Part shown: in pieces, positions 8,277 to 17,320 of the stretch
How the letters are laid out: each line of letters starts with the position of its first letter
Position numbering within the stretch: the stretch's first letter is position 1
Source: Microbulbifer sp. TB1203
Lineage (GTDB): Bacteria; Pseudomonadota; Gammaproteobacteria; Pseudomonadales; Cellvibrionaceae
Length of the DNA: 64,000 nucleotides
NCBI RefSeq assembly: GCF_030997045.1
Contig: NZ_CP116899.1
Span: forward strand, 5,046,001-5,110,000
Direction of reading: 5' to 3'
Position numbers and translations under genes: made by a program
Notes under the pieces: model-generated
Told to the model about the DNA's origin: nothing
The model's database searches: none
The model's input: the letters and a program-made list of their open reading frames with translations, nothing else

Positions 8277-9623
8277 TTAGAAAACTGACTGGACGAAGGC
8301 CGCCAGTATCAGCAACGGGCAGACGATGCGCACATACCAGGGCCAGACCTTCCAGAACAGGGTCTGTTCCACGTTCTCGTGGCCCTTTTCCAATTCCGCC
8401 AGCAACTGGTCGCGCCGCCAGATCCAGCCGGCGAAGATGCACAGGGCCACGCCCAGTATCGGCTGGCCGTACTCGGTGCTGATGCTGACCACCAGTCCGA
8501 ACAGGGCGTCGAAGTTAAAGATGATCAGGCTGCTGATGGCGAAGATTGCGAGCCCCACCAGCGGGGTGGCCAGGCGGCGCCCGATGCCCAGGTTTTCGAT
8601 GGCGAAGGCCACGGGGACTTCCAGCATGGAGATGGAGGAGGTGAGGGCAGCGATCACCATCAGCGCGAAGAAAGCGATGGCCACGAACAGCCCGGCGGTG
8701 CCCATGGTCTCGAACAGGGCCGGCAGTACCTGCATGATCAGCCCCGGGCCGGCGATCAGTTCGCCACTCTCGGAGAAGATCTGGGTGCCCGCCTCCTGGG
8801 CCACGTACATCGCCGGCAGGATCAGCAGGCCGGCGGTAAAGGCAATGCCCACGTCGATCAGGGTTACCAGTGCACCCAGGCGCGGCAGGCTCTCTTCCCG
8901 GCTGAGGTAGGAGCCGTAGATCAGCATGGTGCCCACGCCCAGGGAAAGGGAGAAGAAGGCCTGGCCCATGGCGGAGAGCATCAGCTGCGGCGACAGGTGG
9001 CTGAAGTCAGGCATCAGATAGACTTCCAGGCCCTCCATCGCACCGTCCTGGGCCAGCACATAGATGATCAGCAACAGCAGCAGCAGGATCAGCGACGGCA
9101 TCAGCAGGGTGGACCAGCGCTCGATCCCCTTCTCCACACCACTGGCGATAATCAGCATGGTGAGACCGCTGAAGATGGCGGTGGCGGTGAGATTGCGCAG
9201 GGCGCTGTCGCCGGTGAGCCAGTCCGCGGCGCCGCCGGCGCCGGCCAGGGTGGCGAAGGGTGCCGCCAGGTGCGCCACCATCCAGCCGGCGACGATGGCG
9301 TAGAAGCTGAGGATCAGCGAGGCCACGAGAATGCCGCCGAACCCGGTCAGGCCGCCGAGAAAGCGGGTCACCGGGCCGCGGGCGATGCCGCGCAACGCCT
9401 GGACCATATTGCGGCGCGCGTGGCGGCCGATGGTGAGTTCCGCCATCAGTGCCGGGTAGGCGAGCAGGAAGGCCATAAACAGGTAGACCACCACAAAGGC
9501 GGCGCCGCCGTTGCTGGCGGCTTTGGTGGGAAAACCCCAGATATTGCCCAGGCCCACGGCGGAGCCCGCTGCGGCCATCAGGAAGCCGACATTGGAACTG
9601 AATTGTCCTCGCGGTGCACTCAT
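8277..9623 (-). CDS. NSS-family sodium-dependent transporter
   Basis: A 448-residue integral membrane protein with about 11-12 hydrophobic segments. The first helix carries the neurotransmitter:sodium symporter signature AAGSAVGLGNIWGFP (residues 18-32), the unwound Na+/substrate site; the usual Arg of NIWRFP is Gly here. Later family motifs include FFSLSLGVGTMLIYGSYL. NSS members move amino acids or related compounds with Na+; substrate not predictable. A second NSS gene lies on the other side of smpB in the same orientation. The ATG at 9623 opens MSAPRGQFSSNVGF. Family assignment firm. Confidence 0.9.
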   Translation of the reverse strand: MSAPRGQFSSNVGFLMAAAGSAVGLGNIWGFPTKAASNGGAAFVVVYLFMAFLLAYPALMAELTIGRHARRNMVQALRGIARGPVTRFLGGLTGFGGILVASLILSFYAIVAGWMVAHLAAPFATLAGAGGAADWLTGDSALRNLTATAIFSGLTMLIIASGVEKGIERWSTLLMPSLILLLLLLIIYVLAQDGAMEGLEVYLMPDFSHLSPQLMLSAMGQAFFSLSLGVGTMLIYGSYLSREESLPRLGALVTLIDVGIAFTAGLLILPAMYVAQEAGTQIFSESGELIAGPGLIMQVLPALFETMGTAGLFVAIAFFALMVIAALTSSISMLEVPVAFAIENLGIGRRLATPLVGLAIFAISSLIIFNFDALFGLVVSISTEYGQPILGVALCIFAGWIWRRDQLLAELEKGHENVEQTLFWKVWPWYVRIVCPLLILAAFVQSVF

Positions 9624-9666
9624 AGCTTATCTCGTCGTTATTCTTCTTCGAAATTGAAAGCGCGGG

Positions 9667-10146
9667 CTAGCGATTGTCGCTGCGTAATACCCGCTGTTTC
9701 TGGCGGTCCCAGTCGCGCTCTTTTTCGGTTTCGCGTTTGTCGTACTTGGCCTTGCCCTTGGCCAGTGCTATCTCGCACTTGATCAGGTGCTTTTTCCAGT
9801 AGAGCGCGGTAGCCACAATGGTGTGACCCTTCTGTTCCACGGCGGTGATCAGTTTGTGCAACTCGCGCCGCTTCAGTAGCAGCCGGCGGGTGCGGTCCGG
9901 CTCGGTGACGAAGTGGGTGGAGGCGCTGGGAAGCGGTTGGATGCGCGCGCCCAGCAGCCAGGCCTCGCCGCCTTTGAAGATTACGTAGCTGTCGGTGAGC
10001 TGGGCTTTGCCCTCGCGGCAGCTCTTTACCTCCCAGCCCTGCAGCTCCAGGCCTGCCTCGAACTTCTCTTCGATAAAGTAATCGTGGCGGGCCTTCTTGT
10101 TGAGGGCGATGGTATTGGAGGTCGGTGCCTTTTTCTTTTTGGCCAT
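9667..10146 (-). CDS. smpB: SsrA-binding protein
   Basis: A 159-residue SmpB. It has the N-terminal NKKARHDYFIEEKFEAGLELQ...EVKSCREGKAQL core, the OB-fold segment DSYVIFKGGEAWLLGARI, and the basic tail KGKAKYDKRETEKERDWDRQKQRV that inserts into the ribosomal mRNA channel. It loads alanyl-tmRNA on stalled ribosomes. ssrA lies about 1.5 kb downstream, past one transporter gene. The divergent ratA start is 1.6 kb upstream beyond a second transporter; the direct smpB/ratA neighbourhood of many gammaproteobacteria has been interrupted. Confidence 0.97.
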   Translation of the reverse strand: MAKKKKAPTSNTIALNKKARHDYFIEEKFEAGLELQGWEVKSCREGKAQLTDSYVIFKGGEAWLLGARIQPLPSASTHFVTEPDRTRRLLLKRRELHKLITAVEQKGHTIVATALYWKKHLIKCEIALAKGKAKYDKRETEKERDWDRQKQRVLRSDNR

Positions 10147-10154
10147 AAATACAA

Positions 10155-11573
10155 CTAAATAAAACTGTGTCCAAAGAACTTCAGGGCCACGGTGTTGATA
10201 AAAATCAACAGCAGTATCAGTGGGATAAAGGTGCCCAGGGAGAAGTTGATGTATTTCTGAGACAGGGAGCCGGCAAAGCCGGGGTCGCCTATCTGCAGTT
10301 CCTGATCAAAGTTGATTTTCTTCCATTTGTAGATCACGAACAGGCACACCAGGAAGCCATTGAGGGGCAGTATGGTGTCGTAGAAGATAATCTCCACCAG
10401 GTCGAAAAAGGATTTGTTCTCGCCCGTCAGCTGCACGAACTGGGTGAGCCAGTCGGCCATGCCGAAGGATACCGCGCAACCGATGGCCAATACGAACTGT
10501 ACGAGTCCTACGGTGTAGATGGCCTTTTTACGGGACATGCAGTACTCGTCGCGCAGGGTGGCGAGTGGAACCTCGATAATGGAAACCAGCGAGGTCACTG
10601 CGGCCACCAGCACCAGAAAGAAGAAGGCGGCGGCCACGGCACTGGCGCCGGCGTAGCCCACGCTGTCCTGCAGGGCCAGGAATATCTTCGGCAGGAACAG
10701 GAAGATCATGCCCGCGGAGGAATCGCTCAGCTCCGCCGGGTCGATTTGCGGGTTGAAGTGAAACACGCTGGGCAGGATCAGCAGGCCGGCAGTAAAGGCG
10801 ACCAGAGTGTCGGTGATGGCCACGGCCCTGGCGGAGCCGGGTATTGAGTCCTGCTTTTTCATGTAGGAGCCGTAGGTGATCATGATGCCCATGCCCAGGG
10901 ACAGGGAGAAGAAGGCCTGGGCCATGGCCTTGCTCACCACTTCGCCGTTGAGCTTGGCGAAGTCCGGGATCAGGTAGTACTTGAGCCCCAGCGCCGCGTT
11001 CTCCCGCGTGAGTACGAAGATCACCAGCCCCAGCAGCATCACGAACAGCATCGGCATCAGGGTCTTGGCCGCGCGCTCGATGCCGTCCTTGACCCCCAGG
11101 GCGAGGATACCGTTGATACCAAGCATCAGCAGCACCAGATAGAAGAAGACCACAGGGGAATTGATGAACTGGAGAAAGTATGCCTCGGTGGCCAGTTGAT
11201 CCAGATTGCCCCGCAGTGTCCCGATCAGGTAGCCCAGAATCCACACGGTGACCACCAGATAGAAGATCGCGATCATAAACGGCGTGATCAATGCCAGCCA
11301 GCCGGGAATGTGCCACAGGCGGGAACTGCCGGAAAGCTGGCGGTAGGCGCCCACAGGGTCCCTGTCGCTTCTGCGGCCCAGGGCCAGTTCCGCCATCATC
11401 ACCGGCAGGCAGATCAGGAAGACAAAGAGTGCGTACACGAGCAAAAAGGCACCGCCGCCGCTCTTGGTGGCGGCTACCGGAAAGGCCACCAGGTTGCCGA
11501 TCCCCACGGCGGAACCCGCCGCCGCCAGGATAAAGCCCAGCCGCGACCCAAAATGCTCTCTCACTGCGGACAT
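10155..11573 (-). CDS. NSS-family sodium-dependent transporter
   Basis: A 472-residue multi-pass membrane protein of the neurotransmitter:sodium symporter family. The first helix reads AAGSAVGIGNLVAFP; the conserved WRFP end is changed to VAFP, so gating may differ from LeuT. Other family motifs: FFSLSLGMGIMITYGSYMKK and the long C-terminal helices. It is 8 bp from the smpB start and co-directional, so smpB may be co-transcribed with it. Clear homology in pattern to the transporter at 8277-9623, but too divergent for a recent duplicate. Substrate unknown. Confidence 0.9.
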   Translation of the reverse strand: MSAVREHFGSRLGFILAAAGSAVGIGNLVAFPVAATKSGGGAFLLVYALFVFLICLPVMMAELALGRRSDRDPVGAYRQLSGSSRLWHIPGWLALITPFMIAIFYLVVTVWILGYLIGTLRGNLDQLATEAYFLQFINSPVVFFYLVLLMLGINGILALGVKDGIERAAKTLMPMLFVMLLGLVIFVLTRENAALGLKYYLIPDFAKLNGEVVSKAMAQAFFSLSLGMGIMITYGSYMKKQDSIPGSARAVAITDTLVAFTAGLLILPSVFHFNPQIDPAELSDSSAGMIFLFLPKIFLALQDSVGYAGASAVAAAFFFLVLVAAVTSLVSIIEVPLATLRDEYCMSRKKAIYTVGLVQFVLAIGCAVSFGMADWLTQFVQLTGENKSFFDLVEIIFYDTILPLNGFLVCLFVIYKWKKINFDQELQIGDPGFAGSLSQKYINFSLGTFIPLILLLIFINTVALKFFGHSFI

Positions 11574-11755
11574 AGTATCCTCGCTTGCCTGTTATTCTTG
11601 TGGTGTAGGTTTGCCCGGCTCTTTGGCCGTTCCAGTCAAAAGCGCGATTGTTGCAGGATTTGCCTTGCTTGAGTAGCGCCCGCTGGCAAAATTGCGTTTT
11701 TGTGGGACAGCACTCCATATTTCCAGGTTGTGATGAATATTCGTGTGGTAGAACA

Positions 11756-12196
11756 ATGGCTCAGATAGAGCGCAGCGCGCTGGTGATGTACAGCGCGGAA
11801 CAGATGTTTGACCTGGTCAACGACGTGGCCAGCTATCCCCAGTTCCTGCCCGGTTGCCGGGCGGCCGAAGTGCTGTACAGCGACGAGGACACCCTGGAGG
11901 CGCGCCTGGAACTGGCCCGCGCCGGGCTGCGCCAGAGTTTCGTGACCCGCAACCAACTGCGGCGGCCCGAGGGTATGACGCTCACCCTGGTGGAGGGCCC
12001 CTTTTCCGATTTCTCCGGCGAGTGGCGCTTCACCCCGCTGGCGCCGGACGCCTGTAAAGTGACTTTTTCTCTGGAATTCAGCTTCAAAAGTCGTCTGGTC
12101 GGTGCCGCGGCCGGCAAGCTGCTCAGCGATCTGGCCAACCAGATGGTGGACGTTATGTGCGTCCGCGCAGAGCAAATTTATGGAAAAACGCCATGA
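11756..12196 (+). CDS. ratA: RatA-type START/SRPBCC-domain protein
   Basis: A 146-residue protein with the coenzyme Q-binding/START-like pattern: MYSAEQMFDLVNDVASYPQFLPGC near the start, GPFSDFSGEWRF in the middle, and VTFSLEFSFKSRLVGAAAG near the end. RatA (YfjG) homologues are described as ribosome-association inhibitors in E. coli and as COQ10-like ubiquinone-binding proteins elsewhere, so the physiological role is disputed. ATG at 11756 is chosen because the family begins at this point; the longer upstream frame adds unrelated residues. Its stop overlaps the start of ratB as ATGA, so translation is coupled. Confidence 0.9.
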   Translation: MAQIERSALVMYSAEQMFDLVNDVASYPQFLPGCRAAEVLYSDEDTLEARLELARAGLRQSFVTRNQLRRPEGMTLTLVEGPFSDFSGEWRFTPLAPDACKVTFSLEFSFKSRLVGAAAGKLLSDLANQMVDVMCVRAEQIYGKTP

Positions 12197-12534
12197 CCGA
12201 CATGACAGATAAGACCATCGCCGTGGAAGTGGTCTACGCGCTGCCCCACGAGCAGCGCCTGATCCGCATGTTGGTCAAGCCCGGCACCACCGCCCAGGAG
12301 GCGCTGGTGCGCTCGGGAATACCGGAGGAGTATCCGGAGGTGAAGCCGGAGACCGCCAAGCTGGGTATCTTCGGCCAGGCCCTGGGTACCAAGGGCCTGG
12401 CGCCGGCGGACCGGTACGAACTGCAGCCGGGAGACCGGGTGGAAGTCTACCGGCCGCTGATCGCGGACCCCAAGGAGGCGCGCAAGCAGCGCGCGGAAAA
12501 GGCCAGAAAACTGGCGGAGCAGAAACAGCCATAG
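12193..12534 (+). CDS. ratB: RnfH/RatB-family ubiquitin-fold protein
   Basis: A 113-residue protein of the RnfH (UPF0125) family. It has IAVEVVYALPHEQRL at the N-terminus, TTAQEALVRSGI and the conserved KLGIFGQ, then YELQPGDRVEVYRPLIADPKEARKQRA, which forms a beta-grasp fold with a basic helical tail. Its partner and function are not established. It overlaps ratA by 4 bp (ATGA), the normal pairing for the two. A hairpin without a T run follows at 12551-12581. Confidence 0.88.
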   Translation: MTDMTDKTIAVEVVYALPHEQRLIRMLVKPGTTAQEALVRSGIPEEYPEVKPETAKLGIFGQALGTKGLAPADRYELQPGDRVEVYRPLIADPKEARKQRAEKARKLAEQKQP

Positions 12535-12550
12535 AGGCCAGCCTGCAGGG

Positions 12551-12581
12551 CCAAAATCCCGCGCTTTGTTCGGGGTTTTGG
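12551..12581. terminator. Possible terminator hairpin after ratB
   Basis: Near-perfect stem CCAAAATCCCG / CGGGGTTTTGG separated by 9 nt, between convergent ratB and bamE. There is no clear T run, so termination is only a suggestion. Confidence 0.35.
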
Positions 12582-12629
12582 CGGCCCGCAAGGGGCGGCG
12601 GGACTAACTTACGCCGACAATAATCCGCG

Positions 12630-12974
12630 TTAGGGCCAGCCGGCCGGCTGCCAGTCGCCGCTGGTGGCGATCAGAATGTCCCCGTTGAAGTAGACGGAAA
12701 AGCGCTTCTGGGTCACTTTGTTTTTCGGCGAGCGCACCCGGTTTACGTAATCCCAGCGATTGGGCTCGAAAGTGTCTTCCAGCAGCGGAGTGCCCAGCAC
12801 GAAGCGCACCTGGCGGCGCGTCATTCCGGGCTTCAGTTGATCTACCATCTCCTGGGTGATGATATTGCCCTGCTGCACCTCGATGCGGTGCACCCCGGGG
12901 AACTTGAACAGGCTGCAGGCGCCGAGCAGGGCGCAGAGGCAGGCGATGGCGAGGGATCTCACGGTAGACGGCAT
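12630..12974 (-). CDS. bamE: Outer membrane protein assembly lipoprotein BamE
   Basis: A 114-residue lipoprotein with a signal peptide ending in the lipobox LLGAC (Cys20). The mature part has the SmpA/OmlA signature: VQQGNIITQEMVDQLKPGMTRRQV, FVLGTPLL, and RWDYVNR. BamE is a small subunit of the BAM complex inserting beta-barrel proteins in the outer membrane. It is divergent from fur, an arrangement common in pseudomonads and relatives. Length is normal. Confidence 0.95.
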   Translation of the reverse strand: MPSTVRSLAIACLCALLGACSLFKFPGVHRIEVQQGNIITQEMVDQLKPGMTRRQVRFVLGTPLLEDTFEPNRWDYVNRVRSPKNKVTQKRFSVYFNGDILIATSGDWQPAGWP

Positions 12975-13250
12975 TCATTGCTCCATAAGGGATTTTGTGG
13001 TCAGCGGACTGATCGCCCATTCTCCGATGTTTACGGCTAAACAGAATAGGCGCCTGCCAGCGGGGAAAGTTCCCCGGCCGGCTGCGGCAAGCATAGACGG
13101 CCCGCGACTGGCCGGCCGCCTGGGGTTCCGCTGTATCCGTTCCGCGTGGATAATACCCGAAGTGCCCGCGGGCGCACAGGCCGCCCGAAGGCGGTCGCCT
13201 CACCCACTGTCAAACACAGTCAAATGAATACCGCCGGGAAAGATCGATTC

Positions 13251-13661
13251 ATGTCTAACGAAAATCAGGAACTGCGCAAGGCCGGCCTCAAGGTCACCCT
13301 GCCGCGAGTCAAGATTCTGCAGCTGCTGGAGAGTGCCAGCGAACAACATCTGAGCGCGGAGGATGTCTACAAGATGCTGCTGGATGCGGGGGAGGACGTG
13401 GGGCTGGCCACGGTCTACCGGGTGCTCACCCAGTTCGAGAGCGCGGGGCTGGTGATACGTCATAACTTCGACGGCGGCCACTCGGTGTTCGAGCTGGACC
13501 GCGGCGACCACCACGACCACATGGTGTGCACCGATACCGGCAAGGTGATCGAATTCCACAACGAGGAAATCGAGAAGCTGCAGCAGCAGATCGCCGATGA
13601 ACACGGCTACGAGCTCACCGGGCACAGTCTGGTGCTCTACGTGAAGAAAAAGGGCTCGTAG
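13251..13661 (+). CDS. fur: Ferric uptake regulator Fur
   Basis: A 136-residue regulator: N-terminal winged helix (RKAGLKVTLPRVKILQLL, AEDVYKMLLDAGEDVGLATVYRVL) and a metal-binding dimerisation half with HSVFELDRGDHHDHMVC and GHSLVLYVKK. The usual CxxC reads CTDT, so one of the two structural zinc cysteines is absent, as in pseudomonad Fur proteins. It represses iron-uptake genes with Fe(II). ATG at 13251 matches the family start (MSNENQELRKAGLK); the longer frame from 13146 is not needed. Confidence 0.96.
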   Translation: MSNENQELRKAGLKVTLPRVKILQLLESASEQHLSAEDVYKMLLDAGEDVGLATVYRVLTQFESAGLVIRHNFDGGHSVFELDRGDHHDHMVCTDTGKVIEFHNEEIEKLQQQIADEHGYELTGHSLVLYVKKKGS

Positions 13662-13685
13662 GGACGAATCCAGTGTTCGCCCGTG

Positions 13686-13731
13686 CGGCCCTGTGGCTCG
13701 CATGCCGAGCCGGGGCTCGGCGCTCCCGGCA
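13686..13731. repeat. Palindromic intergenic repeat, family A
   Basis: Contains GCCGAGCCGGGGCTCGGC followed by GCTCCC, matching the 57351-57399 copy almost exactly. It ends where the acyltransferase stop codon begins. Confidence 0.7.
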
Positions 13732-14325
13732 TCAGGCTGGGGGCGTGTAGCGTTCCGGGAACTTGCCGACCTTGTCGGCATAGTAGTCGCGAAAGCGCTC
13801 CAGTTCCGCCTTCAGATTCTCCCCCATCTCCAGCACCTTCTCCATCCCCACTTCCTTTTTGGCGAAATTGATAAAGCCGCACACCACCGGCACCGCGGCG
13901 CCGCGGGCGATATGGTAGAAGCCGGTCTTCCAGCGCTCCCCGCGCCTTCGGGTGCCCTCCGGCGGCACCACCACGATCAGTGATTTGCTCGCGTTGAACT
14001 TGTCGATCGTGGCCTGCACCAGGTTATTGGCCCTGCTGCGATCCACGGAGATACCGCCGAACCAGCGCATAACCGGCCCCAGCGGAAAGCGGAACAGCTT
14101 GTCTTTGCCCATCCAATGCGGGGTTACCCCCAGTTTCAGTGCGGCGAGAATAAAGTAGTAGCCGTCCCAGTTGCTGGTGTGCGGTGCCCCGATCAGCACA
14201 TATTTTTTCAACGCCAGCGCCCGGCGGTCGCAGACCACGCGCCAGCCGTGCAGTTTGATCAGCAGCCTGGCCAGCAGGCGCAGCAGGGGGGTGACAACGG
14301 GGGTATTGAAAATCGTGCGTTGCAT
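13732..14325 (-). CDS. 1-acyl-sn-glycerol-3-phosphate acyltransferase-like protein
   Basis: A 197-residue member of the PlsC-like glycerolipid acyltransferase superfamily. The catalytic HX4D motif is HTSNWD (about residue 50), and the acceptor-binding motif region shows PPEGTRRRGERWKTGFYHIA. FPLGPVMRWFGGISVDR is the usual block between them. Such proteins transfer acyl chains to lysophospholipids or related lipids; several family members act on ornithine or other amino lipids, so the acceptor is unknown. Single gene, convergent with fur. Length is on the short side but complete for this subgroup. Confidence 0.82.
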   Translation of the reverse strand: MQRTIFNTPVVTPLLRLLARLLIKLHGWRVVCDRRALALKKYVLIGAPHTSNWDGYYFILAALKLGVTPHWMGKDKLFRFPLGPVMRWFGGISVDRSRANNLVQATIDKFNASKSLIVVVPPEGTRRRGERWKTGFYHIARGAAVPVVCGFINFAKKEVGMEKVLEMGENLKAELERFRDYYADKVGKFPERYTPPA

Positions 14326-14410
14326 GGATCGAGTCGAAATTACCGTTGGCGGGCCCAGTATACAAAGGCCGGCAAGCGGAAAATAGATGGCGCCAAAGGA
14401 TCAGATCCTC

Positions 14411-14489
14411 TGTAGGAGCGGCCCATGGCCGCGATCATAGTTCGGTGTGTCGGCGAAGAGCCAGATCGCGGCCATGAGCCGCTCCTACA
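14411..14489. repeat. Palindromic intergenic repeat, family B
   Basis: Begins TGTAGGAGCGGC and ends GCCGCTCCTACA-like, with GCCGCGATC / GATCGCGGCC inside. Other copies are at 19384, 28703, 37659, 39493, 44794 and a half copy at 57301. Confidence 0.85.
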
Positions 14490-14506
14490 TTGCGCTTTCG
14501 TTATTC

Positions 14507-14565
14507 GGCGCAGGCCGGAATCCAGGTGCCTCTGGATTGGATACCGGCCTGCGCCGGTATGACGA
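14507..14565. repeat. Palindromic repeat, family E
   Basis: 12-bp perfect arms GGCGCAGGCCGG (14507-14518) and CCGGCCTGCGCC (14544-14555) around GAATCCAGGTGCCTCTGGAT. A partial relative with the ATTCCGG...CCGGAATGAC core is at 54323-54356. Confidence 0.65.
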
Positions 14566-14615
14566 GTCAATGAAAATTTAATTTGAAAGAGGGTATTTCC
14601 AGACAGTCCCGGGGT

Positions 14616-16283
14616 TCAACTGCGCGCCAGCATTTCCTCCGCGTGGGCCAGGGACTGCGCCGTGGTCTCGCCTCCGAGCATGCGCGCCACCTCTTCGCTG
14701 CGCTCGCCGCTTTTCAGTTCGCGCAGGGCCACAAAGGCGGCATCGCCGTCGCTGTGCTTTTCCACCAGGTAGTGGCGGTGGGCCCTGGCCGCCACCTGGG
14801 CCAGGTGGGTCACGCAGATCACCTGGCCGGCGCGGCCGTCGCGGGTCTCGCCCAACTGGCGCAGCAGGCGCCCCACCACATCGCCGGTGGCGCCGCCGAT
14901 GCCCACGTCCACTTCGTCGAATACCAGGGTCGGGGTGCGTGAGGTCTGTGCGGTGATCACCTGGATCGCCAGGCTGACCCGGGACAGTTCGCCGCCGGAA
15001 GCGATTTTCCCCAGCGGGCGCGGGGGCTGGCCGGGATTGGTGGCGATCAGTATCTCCACCTCCTCCAGGCCGCTGGCGGTGGGCTTTTCCACCGGTTGCA
15101 GGGCCAGCTCCACCCGCGCGTGGGGCATGGCCAGTTCCGCCAACTGCCGGTTCACCGCCTCCGCCAGTTCGGTGGCGGCCCGCTCGCGCAGCCGGGTCAG
15201 TTTGCCGGCGGCCTCGCGATAGCGGGCCTCCAGCTTTTCGCACTCGGCGGCGAGCTTGTCCAGCGCGTCCGGTGTGCCTATATCGTCCAGTTCCGCCTGC
15301 AGCTGCTGCTGCAGCGCCGGCAGTTCGTCGGGCTGTACCCGGTGTTTGCGCGCCGCCTGGTAGATGGCGCTGAGGCGCTCCTCGATTTCCGCCAGGCGCT
15401 CCGGATCCATCTCAAAGCGGTCGATATGCCGCGACAGGGTGCCGGCGGCCTCGTCCACCTGGATGCGCGCGGTGTCGAGCATCTGCGCCACCTCCGCCAG
15501 TGTCGGGGACTGTTCTGGCATGGCGGAGAGCAGTTGCAGGGCGCGGTGCAGTTGTTCGGCAATATCCCCCTCGCCGCCGCTGAGCAGCGCCGCCAGTTGG
15601 TAGCCGCCGTTCAGTATCTGGCCGGCGTTGGCCAACTGGCGCTGTTCGCTTTCCAGCGCCTCTATCTCTGCCGGTTGCAGGTTCAGCAGCTCCAGCTCCT
15701 GCAACTGGTATTCCAGCAGTTCGCGGCGGGCCTGGGTTTCTTCGGCGCTGTCCGCCAGGGCACTGTAGCGGCGGTACTGGTCCCGCCAGGACTTGAAGTG
15801 GATACGGGTTTCGGCAGCCAGTTCCTGGGCGCGGGCGAACTCGTCCAGCAGGCGGCGGTGGGTGTCTTTTTTCAGCAGCGACTGGTGCTCGTGCTGGCTG
15901 TGGATATCGATCAGTTGTTCGCCCAGGGCGCGCAGCTGCAGCAGGGTTACCGGCTGGCCGTTGATATAGGCCCGCGAGCGTCCGTCGGCGCCGATCGTGC
16001 GGCGCAGGATCACCTCGCGCCCGGCGTCCAGCTCCTGCTCCTCCAGCCAGGCCGCGGCCGCCGGGTGGTCGCCGATATCGAAGGTGGCGGAGATGTCCGC
16101 GCGCTGGCTGCCGGCGCGCACCAGCTCCGCATTGCCGCGGTCGCCGAGCGCCAGGCCGAGGGCATCGAGAGTGATGGACTTGCCGGCGCCGGTTTCGCCG
16201 GTCAGCGCACTGGTGCCGGTACCGAATTCCAGCTCCAGCTGGTCCACCAGGGTGAATTGGCTGATAGACAGGTGCAGCAACAT
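14616..16283 (-). CDS. recN: DNA repair protein RecN
   Basis: A 555-residue SMC-like ATPase. Walker A is GETGAGKS (residues 29-36), a long coiled-coil middle carries many Leu, Glu and Gln residues, and the C-terminal half has the signature LASGGELSRVSLAIQ and Walker B LVFDEVDVGIGG. RecN bridges DNA ends during double-strand break repair. Length is normal (about 553 in E. coli). It is divergent from grpE, as in E. coli and pseudomonads. No LexA box was recognised with confidence. Confidence 0.97.
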   Translation of the reverse strand: MLLHLSISQFTLVDQLELEFGTGTSALTGETGAGKSITLDALGLALGDRGNAELVRAGSQRADISATFDIGDHPAAAAWLEEQELDAGREVILRRTIGADGRSRAYINGQPVTLLQLRALGEQLIDIHSQHEHQSLLKKDTHRRLLDEFARAQELAAETRIHFKSWRDQYRRYSALADSAEETQARRELLEYQLQELELLNLQPAEIEALESEQRQLANAGQILNGGYQLAALLSGGEGDIAEQLHRALQLLSAMPEQSPTLAEVAQMLDTARIQVDEAAGTLSRHIDRFEMDPERLAEIEERLSAIYQAARKHRVQPDELPALQQQLQAELDDIGTPDALDKLAAECEKLEARYREAAGKLTRLRERAATELAEAVNRQLAELAMPHARVELALQPVEKPTASGLEEVEILIATNPGQPPRPLGKIASGGELSRVSLAIQVITAQTSRTPTLVFDEVDVGIGGATGDVVGRLLRQLGETRDGRAGQVICVTHLAQVAARAHRHYLVEKHSDGDAAFVALRELKSGERSEEVARMLGGETTAQSLAHAEEMLARS

Positions 16284-16407
16284 AAAAGATAGCTCTGTAG
16301 CCGTTCTTGTTCTTACTTGGCGTCTGCCAATTAGTGGCTATTTATACAGTAATCGTTGTTTTCCCGCTACCGCTGCCGGTGGAGATTACTCTGCCGTTAA
16401 AAGCCCA

Positions 16408-16433
16408 CTTGAACTATAGGGGCTAGCCCCCAT
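16408..16433 (+). promoter_or_regulatory. Heat-shock sigma-32 promoter of grpE
   Basis: CTTGAA (16408-16413), a 14-bp spacer, then CCCCAT (16428-16433) followed by ATA. This is a nearly ideal sigma-32 promoter about 90 bp before the grpE GTG. Confidence 0.8.
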
Positions 16434-16520
16434 ATAGGCCTGCACTGCCCGGGAGCCGAGCCCACCTCGGCATTTTGGGGGAAATCCATTCAACTGACAG
16501 TCGACGCGACGGAGAGAGCA

Positions 16521-17159
16521 GTGGCCAGAGAGCGCAGCGAAGAAGATCAGAACCGACAGGAGGCGCCGGAGGCGCTTACCGAGGAGCCTACAGTGGCAGA
16601 GGAAGAGGCGGTTGCCGCCGAGGTGGAGCGCCCCTCCGAGGAGGAGCAGCACGCGGCCGAGGAGGCGTTGCATGCCGAGGTCGAGAGCGCCGATGCCCTG
16701 CACGAGGAAATCATCGGCCTGCAGGAACAGCTGGCGATCCAGAAAGAATTGGCCATGCGCGCCCAGGCGGAGGCGCAGAACGCCCGACGCCGTGCCCAGC
16801 AGGATGTGGAGCGGGCGCATAAGTTCGGCGTCGAGAAGCTGCTGCAGGACCTGCTGCCGGTGGTGGACAACCTGGAGCGGGCCCTCGCCACCATCGACAC
16901 CGAAAACGAGACTCAGAAAGCGGTGGCGGAAGGCATAGAGCTGACCCACAAATCCTTTGTGGACACCCTGGCCAAGTACTCGGTGGAAACCGTGGACCCC
17001 GCCGGTGAGCCTTTCGACCCGGAGCTGCATCAGGCCATGACCCAGGTACCCAACGGCGATGTGGAGCCGAATACGGTGCTGGAGGTCTTCCAGAAGGGCT
17101 ACCGCCTGCACGGCCGCCTGGTGCGCCCGGCGATGGTGGTGGTGAGCAAGGCGCCGTGA
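16521..17159 (+). CDS. grpE: Nucleotide exchange factor GrpE
   Basis: A 212-residue protein with a long acidic N-terminal extension, a coiled coil (LHEEIIGLQEQLAIQKELAMRAQAEAQNARRR), and the family signature LQDLLPVVDNLERAL followed by the beta-domain PFDPELHQAMTQVP...VLEVFQKGY. It releases ADP from DnaK. The start is GTG at 16521 with GGAGAGAG just before it. A sigma-32 promoter sits upstream and dnaK follows with its own. Confidence 0.96.
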   Translation: MARERSEEDQNRQEAPEALTEEPTVAEEEAVAAEVERPSEEEQHAAEEALHAEVESADALHEEIIGLQEQLAIQKELAMRAQAEAQNARRRAQQDVERAHKFGVEKLLQDLLPVVDNLERALATIDTENETQKAVAEGIELTHKSFVDTLAKYSVETVDPAGEPFDPELHQAMTQVPNGDVEPNTVLEVFQKGYRLHGRLVRPAMVVVSKAP

Positions 17160-17320
17160 ACAGCTGGTAGCTGGTAAATGCGGCACATGGATGTGCCGCC
17201 GCGGCCACAGGCCGGCGCGAGCGCGTGAAATGCCAGCAGATTCGCGCATCTGCGCCAGTATTTCACGGGCGACGGTCAAAAAAATGCATGGAGCATCTTT
17301 GATCGGTGGATGGAAAGTCC

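Noticed and set aside
8379..9782. 467-codon plus-strand frame rich in Gln, Gly and His
   Set aside because: Antisense shadow of the NSS transporter; typical of GC-rich DNA.
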